Positions 43,595-52,907 are shown, numbered from the stretch's first letter. The stretch: DNA of 64,000 nucleotides from Pseudovibrio exalbescens DSM 16456 (GCF_000422785.1 NZ_KE383920.1:62001-126000), one strand, 5' to 3'. Notes: generated by a model not told the origin, from the letters alone. Translations and numbers: made by a program.

Positions 43595-45135
43595 ACCTCT
43601 TTCAATCCGAGGCAGAGCCTACGTTGGACGGCATCTCTGTAGTGCGCCGCGCTTTGCGACGACGTTTGTCCAACCTGCACATTCCGGTTCAGGTCAGTGA
43701 TGATCTCCAACTCATTCTGTCGGAATGGGGGGCGAACCTGATCACGCACGCCAGCATGAAACCCACGAAAATAAGCGTTTCGCTGGATATGAAAGGCATG
43801 ACCCTCGTTCTGTCCATTCGCGATAACGGCAGCCCGTATCCGGAGGTTCTAGACTGTCTGTCCACGCTCTCGCCCGCCCTTCCAGATCCCATGACGCTTG
43901 AGAATGGTCGAGGTCTGGAATTGTTACACACCTTCAGCGACGGCCTGCGTTATGCCACCCGTGCTCCTGAGGGCAGGGTTGAAAACACCCTCTCGTTCTC
44001 CAGAGACCTGATGGACAATCGCCCCACCATTCTGGTGGTGGATGATGATCCCGCGCTTGCAAAGTCTTATGCGGCCTTTCTGGACGCGAACTTTCGCAGC
44101 CTCACGGCAACATCACTGGAAGAGGCCCAGCGCAAGGCCACAACCCAGCCGGTGGATCTTATTCTCACGGACTACCATCTGGAAGATGGCACGGGGGAAA
44201 CGCTGATCAGCCTTTTGGAAAATGACAGGGGGCGCCTGCCGGCACCTTTGCTTGTCATTACTGGCGATACAAGCGTGCGCTTGAAGGAAAAGCTGGAAGA
44301 ACGCGGCGTGGAAAGCATTATTTCCAAGCCCGTGCGTCCGCGCGAGTTGAACCGGTTGGTCAAAAACGCACTCGGTCGGTCTCATCGGCAACAGGCATTT
44401 CTTTTAAGGCATTTCGAGACAGTCTACCGGGACCTGCGGGGTGAGGCCAGAGAATGGCGGCAGCTGGGAGATATCCTCATCGAACACCTCGCGGCGGCTC
44501 GTGACACCGGGTCGGGCGATGCTGTCATCATGACACGGAGCGCCGAAGCCACCCGATTGATTCTCGTGGACATGGTGGGTCATGGTGTCAGCGCCCAAGC
44601 TGGTAGTGTGGCGTTTCTATCTATTTTGAGAACGGTAAACGCGCTATCTCCGGCGCTTTCATGCGTTGAGTATGTGCGTACTATCAACCGATTGATGACG
44701 CAGGATTTGGAGCTATCGGGTTTACTAAGCACCTTTCTGGTGGCGGATGTGTTGGAAGGCGGGCGCCTGCATCTTGCTTCTGCGGGCCATGTGCCTCCCA
44801 TTGTGGCTGAAGGGAACCGGGCGCATCCTCTCACCGTCTCGGGTGGTTTGATCGGGCTTGCGGGTGATGATGATTTCGAGCAGGTGGACTACACCCTGCG
44901 GCCCGGTGAATGCATGTTTCTTGTGAGCGACGGGCTGGACCCCTCTGGTCTTGCCAGCGGCGATCCCCTTCCGGACTGGCTACAGCGCGCCATGACTGCC
45001 TTTGCCTCAAGCCCGGAGCCTGATCCGGCACAAGGTGAACGCAGAAAAGCGCTATTGAGTGCCATCAACGCCGCGCTGGGCCCTGAACCGGCAGATGACT
45101 GGACCCTGTTGGCGGTGACGCGGTCCCGGTCGTAG
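43591..45135 (+). CDS. HATPase-REC-PP2C partner-switching protein (SypE-like)
   Basis: A 514-residue three-part regulator. An RsbW-type HATPase/serine-kinase domain (1-140) has N-box SEWGANLITHA, DNGSP and NGRGLELL. A receiver (about 144-262) has D194 in LTDYHLEDG and K246. A SpoIIE/PP2C phosphatase (about 300-512) has D327 in LVDMVGHGVSA, D447 in SDGLD and DDWTLLAV. SypE of V. fischeri has this order and both phosphorylates and dephosphorylates the STAS protein SypA. The natural client here is the STAS protein at 22358-22645. It starts TTG inside the GT2 stop codon (TTGA). Its last 71 bp overlap the convergent glycosyltransferase gene. Confidence 0.92.
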   Translation: MNLFQSEAEPTLDGISVVRRALRRRLSNLHIPVQVSDDLQLILSEWGANLITHASMKPTKISVSLDMKGMTLVLSIRDNGSPYPEVLDCLSTLSPALPDPMTLENGRGLELLHTFSDGLRYATRAPEGRVENTLSFSRDLMDNRPTILVVDDDPALAKSYAAFLDANFRSLTATSLEEAQRKATTQPVDLILTDYHLEDGTGETLISLLENDRGRLPAPLLVITGDTSVRLKEKLEERGVESIISKPVRPRELNRLVKNALGRSHRQQAFLLRHFETVYRDLRGEAREWRQLGDILIEHLAAARDTGSGDAVIMTRSAEATRLILVDMVGHGVSAQAGSVAFLSILRTVNALSPALSCVEYVRTINRLMTQDLELSGLLSTFLVADVLEGGRLHLASAGHVPPIVAEGNRAHPLTVSGGLIGLAGDDDFEQVDYTLRPGECMFLVSDGLDPSGLASGDPLPDWLQRAMTAFASSPEPDPAQGERRKALLSAINAALGPEPADDWTLLAVTRSRS

Positions 45136-46177
45136 GTGGTGAGGTTGGGCTCGATGTCAGCCTGAGACCTGCGTTTCGATAAACGTCCAGTATCAGAGGC
45201 AGCTTGGCCGCTGGTGAATAGTGAGAGCGGATCCGTTGCTGGCAGTTTGTGCGCATTTGCGTCAAGAACGCAGGTCGGGCTTGAACCCACTGCCGAAACG
45301 CTCGGCTCATATCCGTTAGATCTTCAGGGTCGTACAGCCATCCTGTAACGCCATGCTGGATCAGGTCCGGCAAGCCGCCAAGCCGCGGCGCAAGAACCGG
45401 TACGCCATGGGCCATGGCTTCAAGCGCGACAAGGGGCAGGCCCTCTGCTCGCGATGAAAGCACAATCAAACCCAGCGTGGGCCAGATGGGCTCAAGGTTT
45501 GACACCATGCCATGGAACTCGATCAGGCTTCCATATTTGGCCTCCAACTCCGGCCGCATGGGGCCGTCTCCATAAAGGTGCCAGTCCAGTGTGGGACGAC
45601 GAGGCTGTTGTGCGGCAAAGTCGCAGAACAGGTCCGGACCCTTTTCATGGGAAAGCCGTCCAACAAAGGCAACTGTGCGGCTGAGGGGGCGGTTCGTGTC
45701 CATGGCTGGACAGTTGATGAAGTTCTCAATGACCGTGGAAGCATAGGGCAAGCGGGCCGCAATCGGTCGGCTTACACTGATGCGCCGGGCCAGGAGCCCC
45801 GTATAGGCATCCAAAGTTTGATAAAGGGACACCGGGAAAGGTCCTGCTTCTCCCGCATGGTAGGTCGAGACCACGGGAATGCCGCGTGCCCGGCAGGCAA
45901 GCCTTCCCAGAATGCCGGCCTTGTAACCGTGGCTGTGTACCAACGCGGGGCGCTCCGCTGAAAGGCCACGCCACAGACCTTTCAGGCCGCCCTCCAGAAT
46001 GGTGAATGGCAGACCGGCCATGGTTAGCTGATCCAGCCATGGGTTGTTGTCGTGAGGGGCCAGAAGCACGACACGTACATCCAGCCCTTGGGCCTTCAGC
46101 GTTTGAGCCAGTACGAGGATGTGTTTTTCGATGCCGCCGATGCCACTGGAATCGACGAGTTGCCAGATGGGTGCCAT
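45065..46177 (-). CDS. Glycosyltransferase family 4 (SypH-like position)
   Basis: A 370-residue GT-B enzyme starting WQLVDSSGIGGIEKHILVLAQTL, with VHSHGYKAGILGRLACRARG, FVGRLSHEKGPDLFCDFA and donor-site SSRAEGLPLVALEAMAHGVPVLAPR. The C-terminal 30 residues are Thr/Ser/Pro-rich and lie in the overlap with the switch-protein gene. The start is ATG 46177, with AGGAC upstream. The in-frame TTG at 46207 falls inside the -12 box of the promoter and can be ruled out if that promoter is used. It closes the polysaccharide locus on the right. Confidence 0.9.
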   Translation of the reverse strand: MAPIWQLVDSSGIGGIEKHILVLAQTLKAQGLDVRVVLLAPHDNNPWLDQLTMAGLPFTILEGGLKGLWRGLSAERPALVHSHGYKAGILGRLACRARGIPVVSTYHAGEAGPFPVSLYQTLDAYTGLLARRISVSRPIAARLPYASTVIENFINCPAMDTNRPLSRTVAFVGRLSHEKGPDLFCDFAAQQPRRPTLDWHLYGDGPMRPELEAKYGSLIEFHGMVSNLEPIWPTLGLIVLSSRAEGLPLVALEAMAHGVPVLAPRLGGLPDLIQHGVTGWLYDPEDLTDMSRAFRQWVQARPAFLTQMRTNCQQRIRSHYSPAAKLPLILDVYRNAGLRLTSSPTSPPTTGTASPPTGSSHLPVQGPARR

Positions 46178-46206
46178 GGGTGTCCTGCGTTTTTTCAGAA
46201 ACGCCA

Positions 46207-46222
46207 AGCAACTCGGATGCCA
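46207..46222 (-). promoter_or_regulatory. Sigma-54 (-24/-12) promoter of the terminal GT4 gene
   Basis: The minus strand reads TGGCATCCGAGTTGCT, 10 of 12 consensus positions, GG-N10-GC. The predicted start is near 46196, about 19 bases before the ATG at 46177. It sits in the short gap after the EamA gene, so the glycosyltransferase need not depend on that gene's promoter. Confidence 0.78.
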
Positions 46223-46231
46223 GTCGTGAGT

Positions 46232-47149
46232 TCATGCGTGCGAGGGGCGTTCCTTGTGGCTGAAGCGCTCGGACACGTAGATGCCCCCAAGCACAAGAAC
46301 CAGCGCCAGACCATGGTACAACTCGAAGGGTTCACCCAGTATGACAATCGCGAAGACGGAGGCGAAAATTGGAACGAGATTGACGAAAATTCCCGCGCGG
46401 CCCGGCCCGATCAGCTCCACCCCGCGCATGAAAAACACCTGTGCGATGAAGCTGGGAAACAGCGCAATGTAAAGACAAATCAACCATCCATTGAAGTCCG
46501 GCCAGATCATGTTACCTGCCATGCCCTCCCATAGCAGCAGTGGGACGGATACAGTGGCCGCAACGGTCGACGTAACGGCAAAGAAGGCCAGCGCGGGGAC
46601 TTTGGGTCTGTTGCGCAGCGCCAGCGTGTACCCGGAGTAGAACAGGCACGCCAGCAACATCAAGGCATCGCCAGGGTTGATCTCTACTTCCAGGAGACGC
46701 TCAAGGCTGCCGCGGCTTGCCACTGCCACCACGCCACAAATGGTAATCACAATGCCAAGCGCCTGTGCCACCGTAAGCCGGGATCGGTACACCACAAACG
46801 CGCCAATTGCCACCATCATGGGAACGGAGCCCTGAATGATGCCGATATTCAGCGCGGTCGTATCATGAGCGGCGAGATAGAACAGAGCATTGAACCCCGT
46901 AAACCCGAAGGCGGCCATGGCGGCAACCATAACGATTTGCGGGCGCATGTGATGCCAATTGTGGACCACTTCGCGCCAATAAAGGCCAAGCATGATGGCA
47001 CTTACAATCAGCCAACGCAGAAAAACCACCACGAACGGTGATACGTTCCCCACGGCCAGCTTGCCGGCAATGGTGTTGCCGCCCCAGAAAATGGTCGTCA
47101 AAAACAAAAGGATAAGCGGGCGATTATACAACTGCGAAATGCCAAACAT
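46232..47149 (-). CDS. EamA/DMT-family transporter
   Basis: A 305-residue protein with ten predicted helices in two EamA halves (LLFLTTIFWGGNTIAGKLAVG at the start; NPGDALMLLACLFYSGYTLALRN opening the second half). Members export amino acids, nucleosides or other small metabolites; the substrate here is unknown. It lies between the polysaccharide locus and malate synthase and shares no visible regulation with either. Confidence 0.88.
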   Translation of the reverse strand: MFGISQLYNRPLILLFLTTIFWGGNTIAGKLAVGNVSPFVVVFLRWLIVSAIMLGLYWREVVHNWHHMRPQIVMVAAMAAFGFTGFNALFYLAAHDTTALNIGIIQGSVPMMVAIGAFVVYRSRLTVAQALGIVITICGVVAVASRGSLERLLEVEINPGDALMLLACLFYSGYTLALRNRPKVPALAFFAVTSTVAATVSVPLLLWEGMAGNMIWPDFNGWLICLYIALFPSFIAQVFFMRGVELIGPGRAGIFVNLVPIFASVFAIVILGEPFELYHGLALVLVLGGIYVSERFSHKERPSHA

Positions 47150-47409
47150 GCGGGAATATGGTCCTAGCTCTGAATCAGGTAGGCTCTACATCGTAGAAAT
47201 ACCTGTGTGAATCAGGCGCACACTGTCGCGTTCTTCACCTGAACGCAATTGATTAATTGGTCTGGAGTGGTTTGCTGTAAAACTAATAAATTGTGTCTAT
47301 TGTTTCCGAATTGGAAAAAGTTCTATGTAAGTGAGCTCATTGAACATGCGCCTGTTTTTTGTAAGGTGGACCGCAAAACAGAGTAGTTTAACGTATTTGA
47401 GAGGGCTCC
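47150..47409. other. 260-bp divergent region upstream of malate synthase
   Basis: It holds the glcB and EamA promoters; no gene is seen. A small AT-rich palindrome CAATT-GATT-AATTG lies at 47246-47259, a possible operator. The glcB ribosome binding site is GAGAGGG about 5 bases before the ATG at 47410. Confidence 0.4.
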
Positions 47410-49590
47410 ATGACTGAGCGTAGGCAGATCGCCGGATTGCAGGTGGCGACAGAACTCTATGATTTCATTGAAACCGAGGCGCTGCCGGGTACAGGCATAT
47501 CCTCCGATGGATTTTGGCAAGGCCTTGCGGCATTGGTGGCTGAGTTTGGCCCTCAAAACAAGGCCGCTCTTGCCAAGCGCGACGAGTTGCAGACAAAGAT
47601 CGATGACTGGCACCGCGCTCATCCGGGCCCCATAGATGGTGCCGCCTATGAGGCATTCCTGAAAGAAATTGGCTATCTGGTACCTGAAGGGCCAGACTTT
47701 GAGGTAGATCCACCCAACGTTGATCCTGAGATTGCTCGCCTTGCCGGGCCGCAGCTTGTTGTGCCGGTCATGAACGCCCGGTACGCGTTGAACGCGGCCA
47801 ATGCGCGCTGGGGATCCTTGTATGATGCGCTTTATGGCACAGACGCAATGGGGTCTTTGCCTCAAGCCGGAGGCTATGATGCCGAACGCGGTGCGCAGGT
47901 GGTCGCCTTTGCAAAACAACGGCTGGACAAAGCCGTCCCGCTGGATTCAGGCAGTTGGGCCGACGTGACCGAGATCTGTATCGTTGCGTCCTCATTGGCC
48001 TTGACCTTGAAAAACGACGAAATGGCGGGCCTTGAATCTCCCCTCCAGTTCGTCGGGTTTGTTGGAGATGCGGAAGCCCCGAAAAAGGTTCTGTTGCAGA
48101 AGAACGGTCTTCACATCGAGATTGTCATCGACAAAAGCTCGCCAATTGGCTCCACAGACCCTGCTGGTATCTCTGATGTGATCGTGGAAGCTGCTCTGAC
48201 CACCATCATGGACTGCGAGGATTCTGTCGCAGCAGTGGATGCCGAGGACAAGGTGCTGGCATACCGGAACTGGCTCGGCCTGATGAAGGGCGATCTGACG
48301 GAGACGATAGAAAAGGGCGGAAAGACGTTTACCCGTGCTCTTAACCGGGACCGCCACTACACCGATGCTCAGGGTGATGCGCTGACATTGCCGGGGCGCT
48401 CGCTCATGCTGGTACGAAATGTCGGGCATCTGATGACCAATCCGGCTGTTCTTGACGAACAGGGCAACGAGATCCCGGAGGGCATTCTGGATGCGCTGGT
48501 AACCTCGATGATTGCCATCCATGACATCGGTTTGGGCGACAAGGTCTCCGGTCGCCATGCCAACGCACGAGCCAATTCCGTTTACATCGTCAAGCCCAAG
48601 ATGCACGGCCCGGAAGAAGTCGCTCTTGCCAATGCCTTGTTTGAACGCGTTGAGGACATTCTCGGCTTATCCCGTGACACGCTGAAAATGGGCATCATGG
48701 ATGAGGAACGCCGAACGACGGTCAACCTCAAGGAATGTATCCGCGCCGCCAAGAGCCGGGTATGTTTCATAAACACCGGTTTCCTTGATCGTACCGGGGA
48801 CGAGATCCATACCTCCATGGAAGCAGGCCCCATGATCCGAAAAGGGGACATGAAACAGTCCACCTGGATTGGGGCCTATGAGAACAACAACGTGGATGTT
48901 GGACTTGCTTGCGGGTTGCAAGGGCATGCCCAGATCGGCAAGGGCATGTGGGCCATGCCTGACCTGATGCAGGCCATGCTGGAACAAAAGGTCGGACATC
49001 CAAAGGCCGGGGCGAACACTGCATGGGTTCCGTCACCGACTGCCGCCACATTGCATGCGTTGCATTATCACGATGTAACCGTCAGCACCGTTCAGGACGA
49101 GTTGAAAGCGCGAGCTTCGGCAAAACTCGCCGACATCCTGACAATCCCGGTTGCGGAGCGCCCCAACTGGTCGCCAGATGAAATCCAGCAGGAGCTGGAC
49201 AACAACGCCCAGGGTATCCTGGGCTACGTGGTACGCTGGGTCGATCAGGGCGTCGGATGCTCCAAGGTGCCGGACATCAACCATATCGGACTGATGGAAG
49301 ACCGCGCGACCTTGCGCATCTCGTCCCAGCACATTGCAAACTGGTTGCACCACCGCGTTTGCTCTCCTGAGCAGGTGATGGAAACCATGAAACGCATGGC
49401 GGCTATCGTGGACAAGCAGAATGCTGGTGATCCAGCCTACAAGCCCATGGCACCACATTTTGATGCTTCCGTGGCTTTTCAGGCGGCGTGTGATCTGGTG
49501 TTCAAGGGCAGGGAACAGCCAAGCGGTTATACCGAACCGGTCCTCCATGCCCGTCGTCAGGAAGCCAAAGCCAAGGCACGTCTGCACTGA
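47410..49590 (+). CDS. glcB: Malate synthase G
   Basis: Condenses glyoxylate with acetyl-CoA to malate, in the glyoxylate shunt or glycolate use. At 726 residues it has the length of isoform G (E. coli 723), not the roughly 530 of isoform A. Clear family blocks include [18 protein letters not shown] with the catalytic acid region, [50 protein letters not shown] and [19 protein letters not shown]. No isocitrate lyase or glycolate oxidase gene lies in the window, so the source of glyoxylate cannot be told. A strong terminator follows. Confidence 0.97.
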   Translation: MTERRQIAGLQVATELYDFIETEALPGTGISSDGFWQGLAALVAEFGPQNKAALAKRDELQTKIDDWHRAHPGPIDGAAYEAFLKEIGYLVPEGPDFEVDPPNVDPEIARLAGPQLVVPVMNARYALNAANARWGSLYDALYGTDAMGSLPQAGGYDAERGAQVVAFAKQRLDKAVPLDSGSWADVTEICIVASSLALTLKNDEMAGLESPLQFVGFVGDAEAPKKVLLQKNGLHIEIVIDKSSPIGSTDPAGISDVIVEAALTTIMDCEDSVAAVDAEDKVLAYRNWLGLMKGDLTETIEKGGKTFTRALNRDRHYTDAQGDALTLPGRSLMLVRNVGHLMTNPAVLDEQGNEIPEGILDALVTSMIAIHDIGLGDKVSGRHANARANSVYIVKPKMHGPEEVALANALFERVEDILGLSRDTLKMGIMDEERRTTVNLKECIRAAKSRVCFINTGFLDRTGDEIHTSMEAGPMIRKGDMKQSTWIGAYENNNVDVGLACGLQGHAQIGKGMWAMPDLMQAMLEQKVGHPKAGANTAWVPSPTAATLHALHYHDVTVSTVQDELKARASAKLADILTIPVAERPNWSPDEIQQELDNNAQGILGYVVRWVDQGVGCSKVPDINHIGLMEDRATLRISSQHIANWLHHRVCSPEQVMETMKRMAAIVDKQNAGDPAYKPMAPHFDASVAFQAACDLVFKGREQPSGYTEPVLHARRQEAKAKARLH

Positions 49591-49637
49591 ACCGGCCGCA
49601 GACGGACCGACTACGCAAGACGCAGCCCTCCAGTTCG

Positions 49638-49664
49638 AACAGGCGCCTCATCGGCGCCTGTTTT
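49638..49664 (+). terminator. Rho-independent terminator of glcB
   Basis: AACAGGCGCC-TCATC-GGCGCCTGTT is a 10-bp perfect stem with a 5-base loop, running into TTTTCG. It lies 47 bp after the glcB stop and just before the 3' end of the convergent DUF1906 gene. Confidence 0.9.
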
Positions 49665-49666
49665 CG

Positions 49667-50317
49667 TCAGGCCGCCGTCTGTACCACCGGGACAAGGTGA
49701 CCGAACCCGCCGAAATCTGGTTTGTATGGATTGATGCGGTTACCATCGAAACTGTTGGTGCCTTGCGGCCGGAACTGGGCAAGATTCCAGTTGTAGCTCT
49801 CATAAAACTGCTGATGGTCGCGGTAGCCGGTGGATTCGCTCAGCCATGCGAACGCCACAAGCTGGTCGTCCAGCAAGTTCTGGCAGATCAAACCGCTTCC
49901 ATAGACCCCGGGTCGATAGACCGGCAACGCGTCCTTTTCCGCAAGAGCTTTGTTTACCGCCTGAAAATAAGGTCGGATCCGGTTTACATAGTCGTCTTCA
50001 CTGGCGTCATAGTCTACCGCAAAGTAGATCGCGGTATGGGGTGGTTGTCCCACCAGAGTGGCTGCCTGCTGACGGGCCAACTGGGCGTTTTCCGTGCCCA
50101 GTGTCGCGTTGAAATCTGCCGGCTGGTTCTGGGCATCTTGATACACAGTGAAGATATCAAGCCCCATGGACAGGATGTTTTCCGCTTCACTCCGGTCTAT
50201 GCGTTTCCAGGAGCTCTTCGATAGATAGCGGCCCACTGCAACGATGTTGTGTTTGGTGTACCACGCTGCGGGTTGGGACAGGTCGGTTGTCGTGTCGATG
50301 GCAAAACGCTCGGTCAT
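49667..50317 (-). CDS. DUF1906 glycoside-hydrolase-like protein
   Basis: A 216-residue protein of the Rv2525c-like, glycoside-hydrolase-fold family: FAIDTTTDLSQPAAWYTKHN with VAVGRYL at the start, MGLDIFTVYQDA, HTAIYFAVDYDASEDDYVNRI and LPVYRPGVYGSGLICQNLL, ending in the WNLAQF and FDGNRINPYKPDFGGFG repeat-like tail. The fold resembles lysozyme-like GH25 enzymes, and family members are linked to cell-wall turnover. There is no signal peptide, so the site of action is open. Confidence 0.85.
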   Translation of the reverse strand: MTERFAIDTTTDLSQPAAWYTKHNIVAVGRYLSKSSWKRIDRSEAENILSMGLDIFTVYQDAQNQPADFNATLGTENAQLARQQAATLVGQPPHTAIYFAVDYDASEDDYVNRIRPYFQAVNKALAEKDALPVYRPGVYGSGLICQNLLDDQLVAFAWLSESTGYRDHQQFYESYNWNLAQFRPQGTNSFDGNRINPYKPDFGGFGHLVPVVQTAA

Positions 50318-50489
50318 GGGTGCTCTCCTCGCAATCCTTGCAGCATCCGACGACGATCAACACGGCCAGACTGTGAGGCTGGACCTGATGCCATACCTCT
50401 CGCTTTACTAATGAAATCGTTAGAGTTTTAACCTGTGGCTGGAGGCAGCGGCCCGCCGGGGTCTGCGTGAAATCCGGCGATCGACTGCC

Positions 50490-51947
50490 TTAAAGCGGCA
50501 GGCGCACCGTGACAACCAGCCCGGTACGATCAGTCCTGTTCGCCAGCGCGATGGTGCCGCCGTGGGCATGAATGATGCTCCTGCAGATCGCCAGACCCAG
50601 CCCTATGCCACCTGTCTCTTCACTGCGGGATTCTTCAATCCGGACAAACGGTTCGAATACTTCGGTCAGCTTGTCCTCGGGAATGCCAGGCCCCTCATCG
50701 CAAATGGACACCTCAACTTGTCCCTCAATTTTGCGCAGGCGGATCTGTGCCTTCCCGCCGTAACGCACGGCGTTGTCTATGATGTTGCGAAATGCGCGTT
50801 TCAGGGCCATAGGGCGGCAGGAAATAACGATGCGCTCATCAGTTGTTGCATGCACATCTTGCCCCATGTCTTCATAGTCAACGGCAATGCTGTCTAACAG
50901 TCCGCCAAGGTCCAGTTGTTTGGCAGGTTCGGTTTTTGCCTCGTCTCGGGCGAAGGCCAGAGTGGCTTCTGTCATGGCTTGCATTTCGTCCAGTGTAGCG
51001 ATCATGCGCTCCCGGTCCTCATCATCCTCAATGAACTCGGCCCGGATCCGCAATGAGGTGATTGGGGTGCGCAAGTCGTGACTGATGGCGGCCAGCATTC
51101 GGGTTCGATCCCGCACAAAGCGGGTCAGACGGTTCTGCATTTCGTTGAATGCACGGGTCACCTGCCGAACCTCCAACGGCCCGCGTTCAGGAAGGGCAGG
51201 CACTTCATTGCCACGACCCAATTGCTCGGCGGAGCTGGATAGCGCACGCAAGGGTCGGGTGAGCCAGGACACGAACAGCCATACAATGATGATGATCAGC
51301 AGCCCCATCAGCACGATCGGGAGCAGAACCGGCAACAGAGGGCGGGGTGGCAGATCGAAGTTGCTCTGAAAGTTCAGCCAATCCCCAGTATTGAGGCGGA
51401 TGGAGGCATAAAGGGTTGCTCCTTCGATACCGTCAAACCGGCGCAACATGCGCTCATGGGAAAACCGGCGACCGTGCATGGTGTGCCGGTCGTCAGAGCG
51501 GCGAAAGCCATCGTCGTCGTCATCATCGTCAAAGCGTCGGCGGTCGAAGGTTGGCGCAGGTTCCTTGGCGTCGCGATAGTCCACCGCCACCCGCACATCA
51601 TGGTTGTCTTGCAGACGTCGCTTGAGATACCCGAACAATGCTTTGGCCAGGCGGTTGTCATCCGTAGAGGCGACCAGCGGGGTCTCCGCCAGATAGTACT
51701 GAGTGCTATTGTTGGAAATTGCACGCAACACGCCCGGATGCAAACTGCGCGGGGTTTCTTCTATAACCTGCACGATGCTGGCTGTCCGCCACAAGGCATT
51801 ATCACGCGCCATGCCGATAATGGCCATGCGTCGCTCATCTGTGAACAGATAAAAGCTCACCGTCTGGCTGATCACTAGCGCAACCAGCAACAGCAAAATC
51901 AGTTGTGTGGCAATCCGTTGCGGATAGAGGCGGCGCAATAGCTTCAT
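50490..51947 (-). CDS. Sensor histidine kinase with an acidic periplasmic loop
   Basis: A 485-residue EnvZ/PhoQ-like kinase: TM1 (about 13-35), a periplasmic domain (about 36-203), TM2 (about 204-229), HAMP, HisKA with H290 in AAISHDLRTPITSLR, and HATPase (NIIDNAVRYGG, DEGPGIPEDKL, GIGLGLAICRS). The periplasmic domain carries seven aspartates in a row (D140-D146) followed by Arg/Asp/His-rich sequence, a likely divalent-cation site. Its start overlaps the response-regulator stop (ATGA, 51944-51947). The adjacent divergent EF-hand protein, also Asp-rich, is the obvious candidate target. Confidence 0.92.
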   Translation of the reverse strand: MKLLRRLYPQRIATQLILLLLVALVISQTVSFYLFTDERRMAIIGMARDNALWRTASIVQVIEETPRSLHPGVLRAISNNSTQYYLAETPLVASTDDNRLAKALFGYLKRRLQDNHDVRVAVDYRDAKEPAPTFDRRRFDDDDDDDGFRRSDDRHTMHGRRFSHERMLRRFDGIEGATLYASIRLNTGDWLNFQSNFDLPPRPLLPVLLPIVLMGLLIIIIVWLFVSWLTRPLRALSSSAEQLGRGNEVPALPERGPLEVRQVTRAFNEMQNRLTRFVRDRTRMLAAISHDLRTPITSLRIRAEFIEDDEDRERMIATLDEMQAMTEATLAFARDEAKTEPAKQLDLGGLLDSIAVDYEDMGQDVHATTDERIVISCRPMALKRAFRNIIDNAVRYGGKAQIRLRKIEGQVEVSICDEGPGIPEDKLTEVFEPFVRIEESRSEETGGIGLGLAICRSIIHAHGGTIALANRTDRTGLVVTVRLPL

Positions 51948-52672
51948 CCATCGGGCTCCGTGACCTCAGCTGTAAACGTGTAGCCACCGCCCCAAACGGT
52001 TTTGATCAGGGTCGGGTTCTTGGCATCCGTCTCGATCTTGCGACGCAAGCGAGATACTTGATTGTCTATGGACCGATCGAAAATCGCCGGTGTGCGCCCA
52101 CTGGTCAGGTCAAGCAACTGATCCCGAGACAACACCATCTTGGGTCGTTTCAAAAACGCCACCAACAGCTGATACTCGCCGGTGGAAAGCGGAACCATAA
52201 CCCCGTCTGGTGCCGTCAGTTCGCGCCGGTTCACATCCAGCACCCAGCCCTCGAAAGCCAGTTGCTCGGTGTCAATGGGATCTCGGGATTTCGGCACGTT
52301 GGAGACCCGGCGAAGCACGGCGCGAATGCGCGCCAATAGTTCCCGCGGGTTGAAAGGTTTGGTCACGTAGTCATCTGCACCGATTTCCAGGCCCACCACC
52401 CGGTCGGTGTCCTCGGCCATGGCGGTCAACAAAATGACAGGGGCTTGATTGGTTTCGACCAGATGTCGGCAAAGGGACAGGCCGTCTTCACCGGGCATCA
52501 TGATGTCCAGCACAACCAGGTTGATTGAGGCGGCCTTCAGCACTTGCCGGGCCTGTGATGCGCTCTCAGCCACGGTCGTGCGAAAACCATTCTTGGTCAG
52601 ATAACGCGCCAGACTTTCACGAATGTCGCGGTGATCATCAACAATCAGAATGTGCGGACTGGGGTCTGCCAT
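51944..52672 (-). CDS. OmpR-family response regulator
   Basis: A 242-residue regulator: receiver with the phospho-acceptor Asp in LVVLDIMMPGEDG, the GADDYVTKPFNPRELLARI region, and a C-terminal winged helix (LSTGEYQLLVAFL, FDRSIDNQVSRLRRKIE, TVWGGGYTF). It is co-transcribed with the acidic-loop kinase and is divergent from the EF-hand gene across 235 bp, which should hold its binding sites. Confidence 0.94.
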   Translation of the reverse strand: MADPSPHILIVDDHRDIRESLARYLTKNGFRTTVAESASQARQVLKAASINLVVLDIMMPGEDGLSLCRHLVETNQAPVILLTAMAEDTDRVVGLEIGADDYVTKPFNPRELLARIRAVLRRVSNVPKSRDPIDTEQLAFEGWVLDVNRRELTAPDGVMVPLSTGEYQLLVAFLKRPKMVLSRDQLLDLTSGRTPAIFDRSIDNQVSRLRRKIETDAKNPTLIKTVWGGGYTFTAEVTEPDG

Positions 52673-52704
52673 GGCAATGATCCGATCCTGAGCTTCTTTT
52701 GTGA

Positions 52705-52880
52705 GTGTTTCTAATGTGTGTTTAGCACTGAAAATACAATGGCCAGTGCAAAACCTGTAACAGAGTGTATCAGCGCACCGCTCTTATCACAGGTTGGTAC
52801 ACTTTGACGTGATTCCGGAGGTTTTTCTGCGACAATTGAGGGCTACGTTGAGGTCATCGAAACACAACGAGGCGTGTTTC
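52705..52880. promoter_or_regulatory. Repeated GTGTTT elements between the two-component pair and the EF-hand gene
   Basis: GTGTTT occurs as a direct repeat at 52705-52710 and 52718-52723 (13-bp period). An inverted pair GAAACAC (52859-52865) / GTGTTTC (52874-52880) lies 28 bp before the EF-hand ATG. A separate inverted repeat AACCTGT (52752-52758) / ACAGGTT (52789-52795) sits between. These are candidate binding sites for the adjacent OmpR-type regulator. Confidence 0.35.
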
Positions 52881-52907
52881 CCGCATGAACCCCAAAGGAG
52901 TTGCCCC

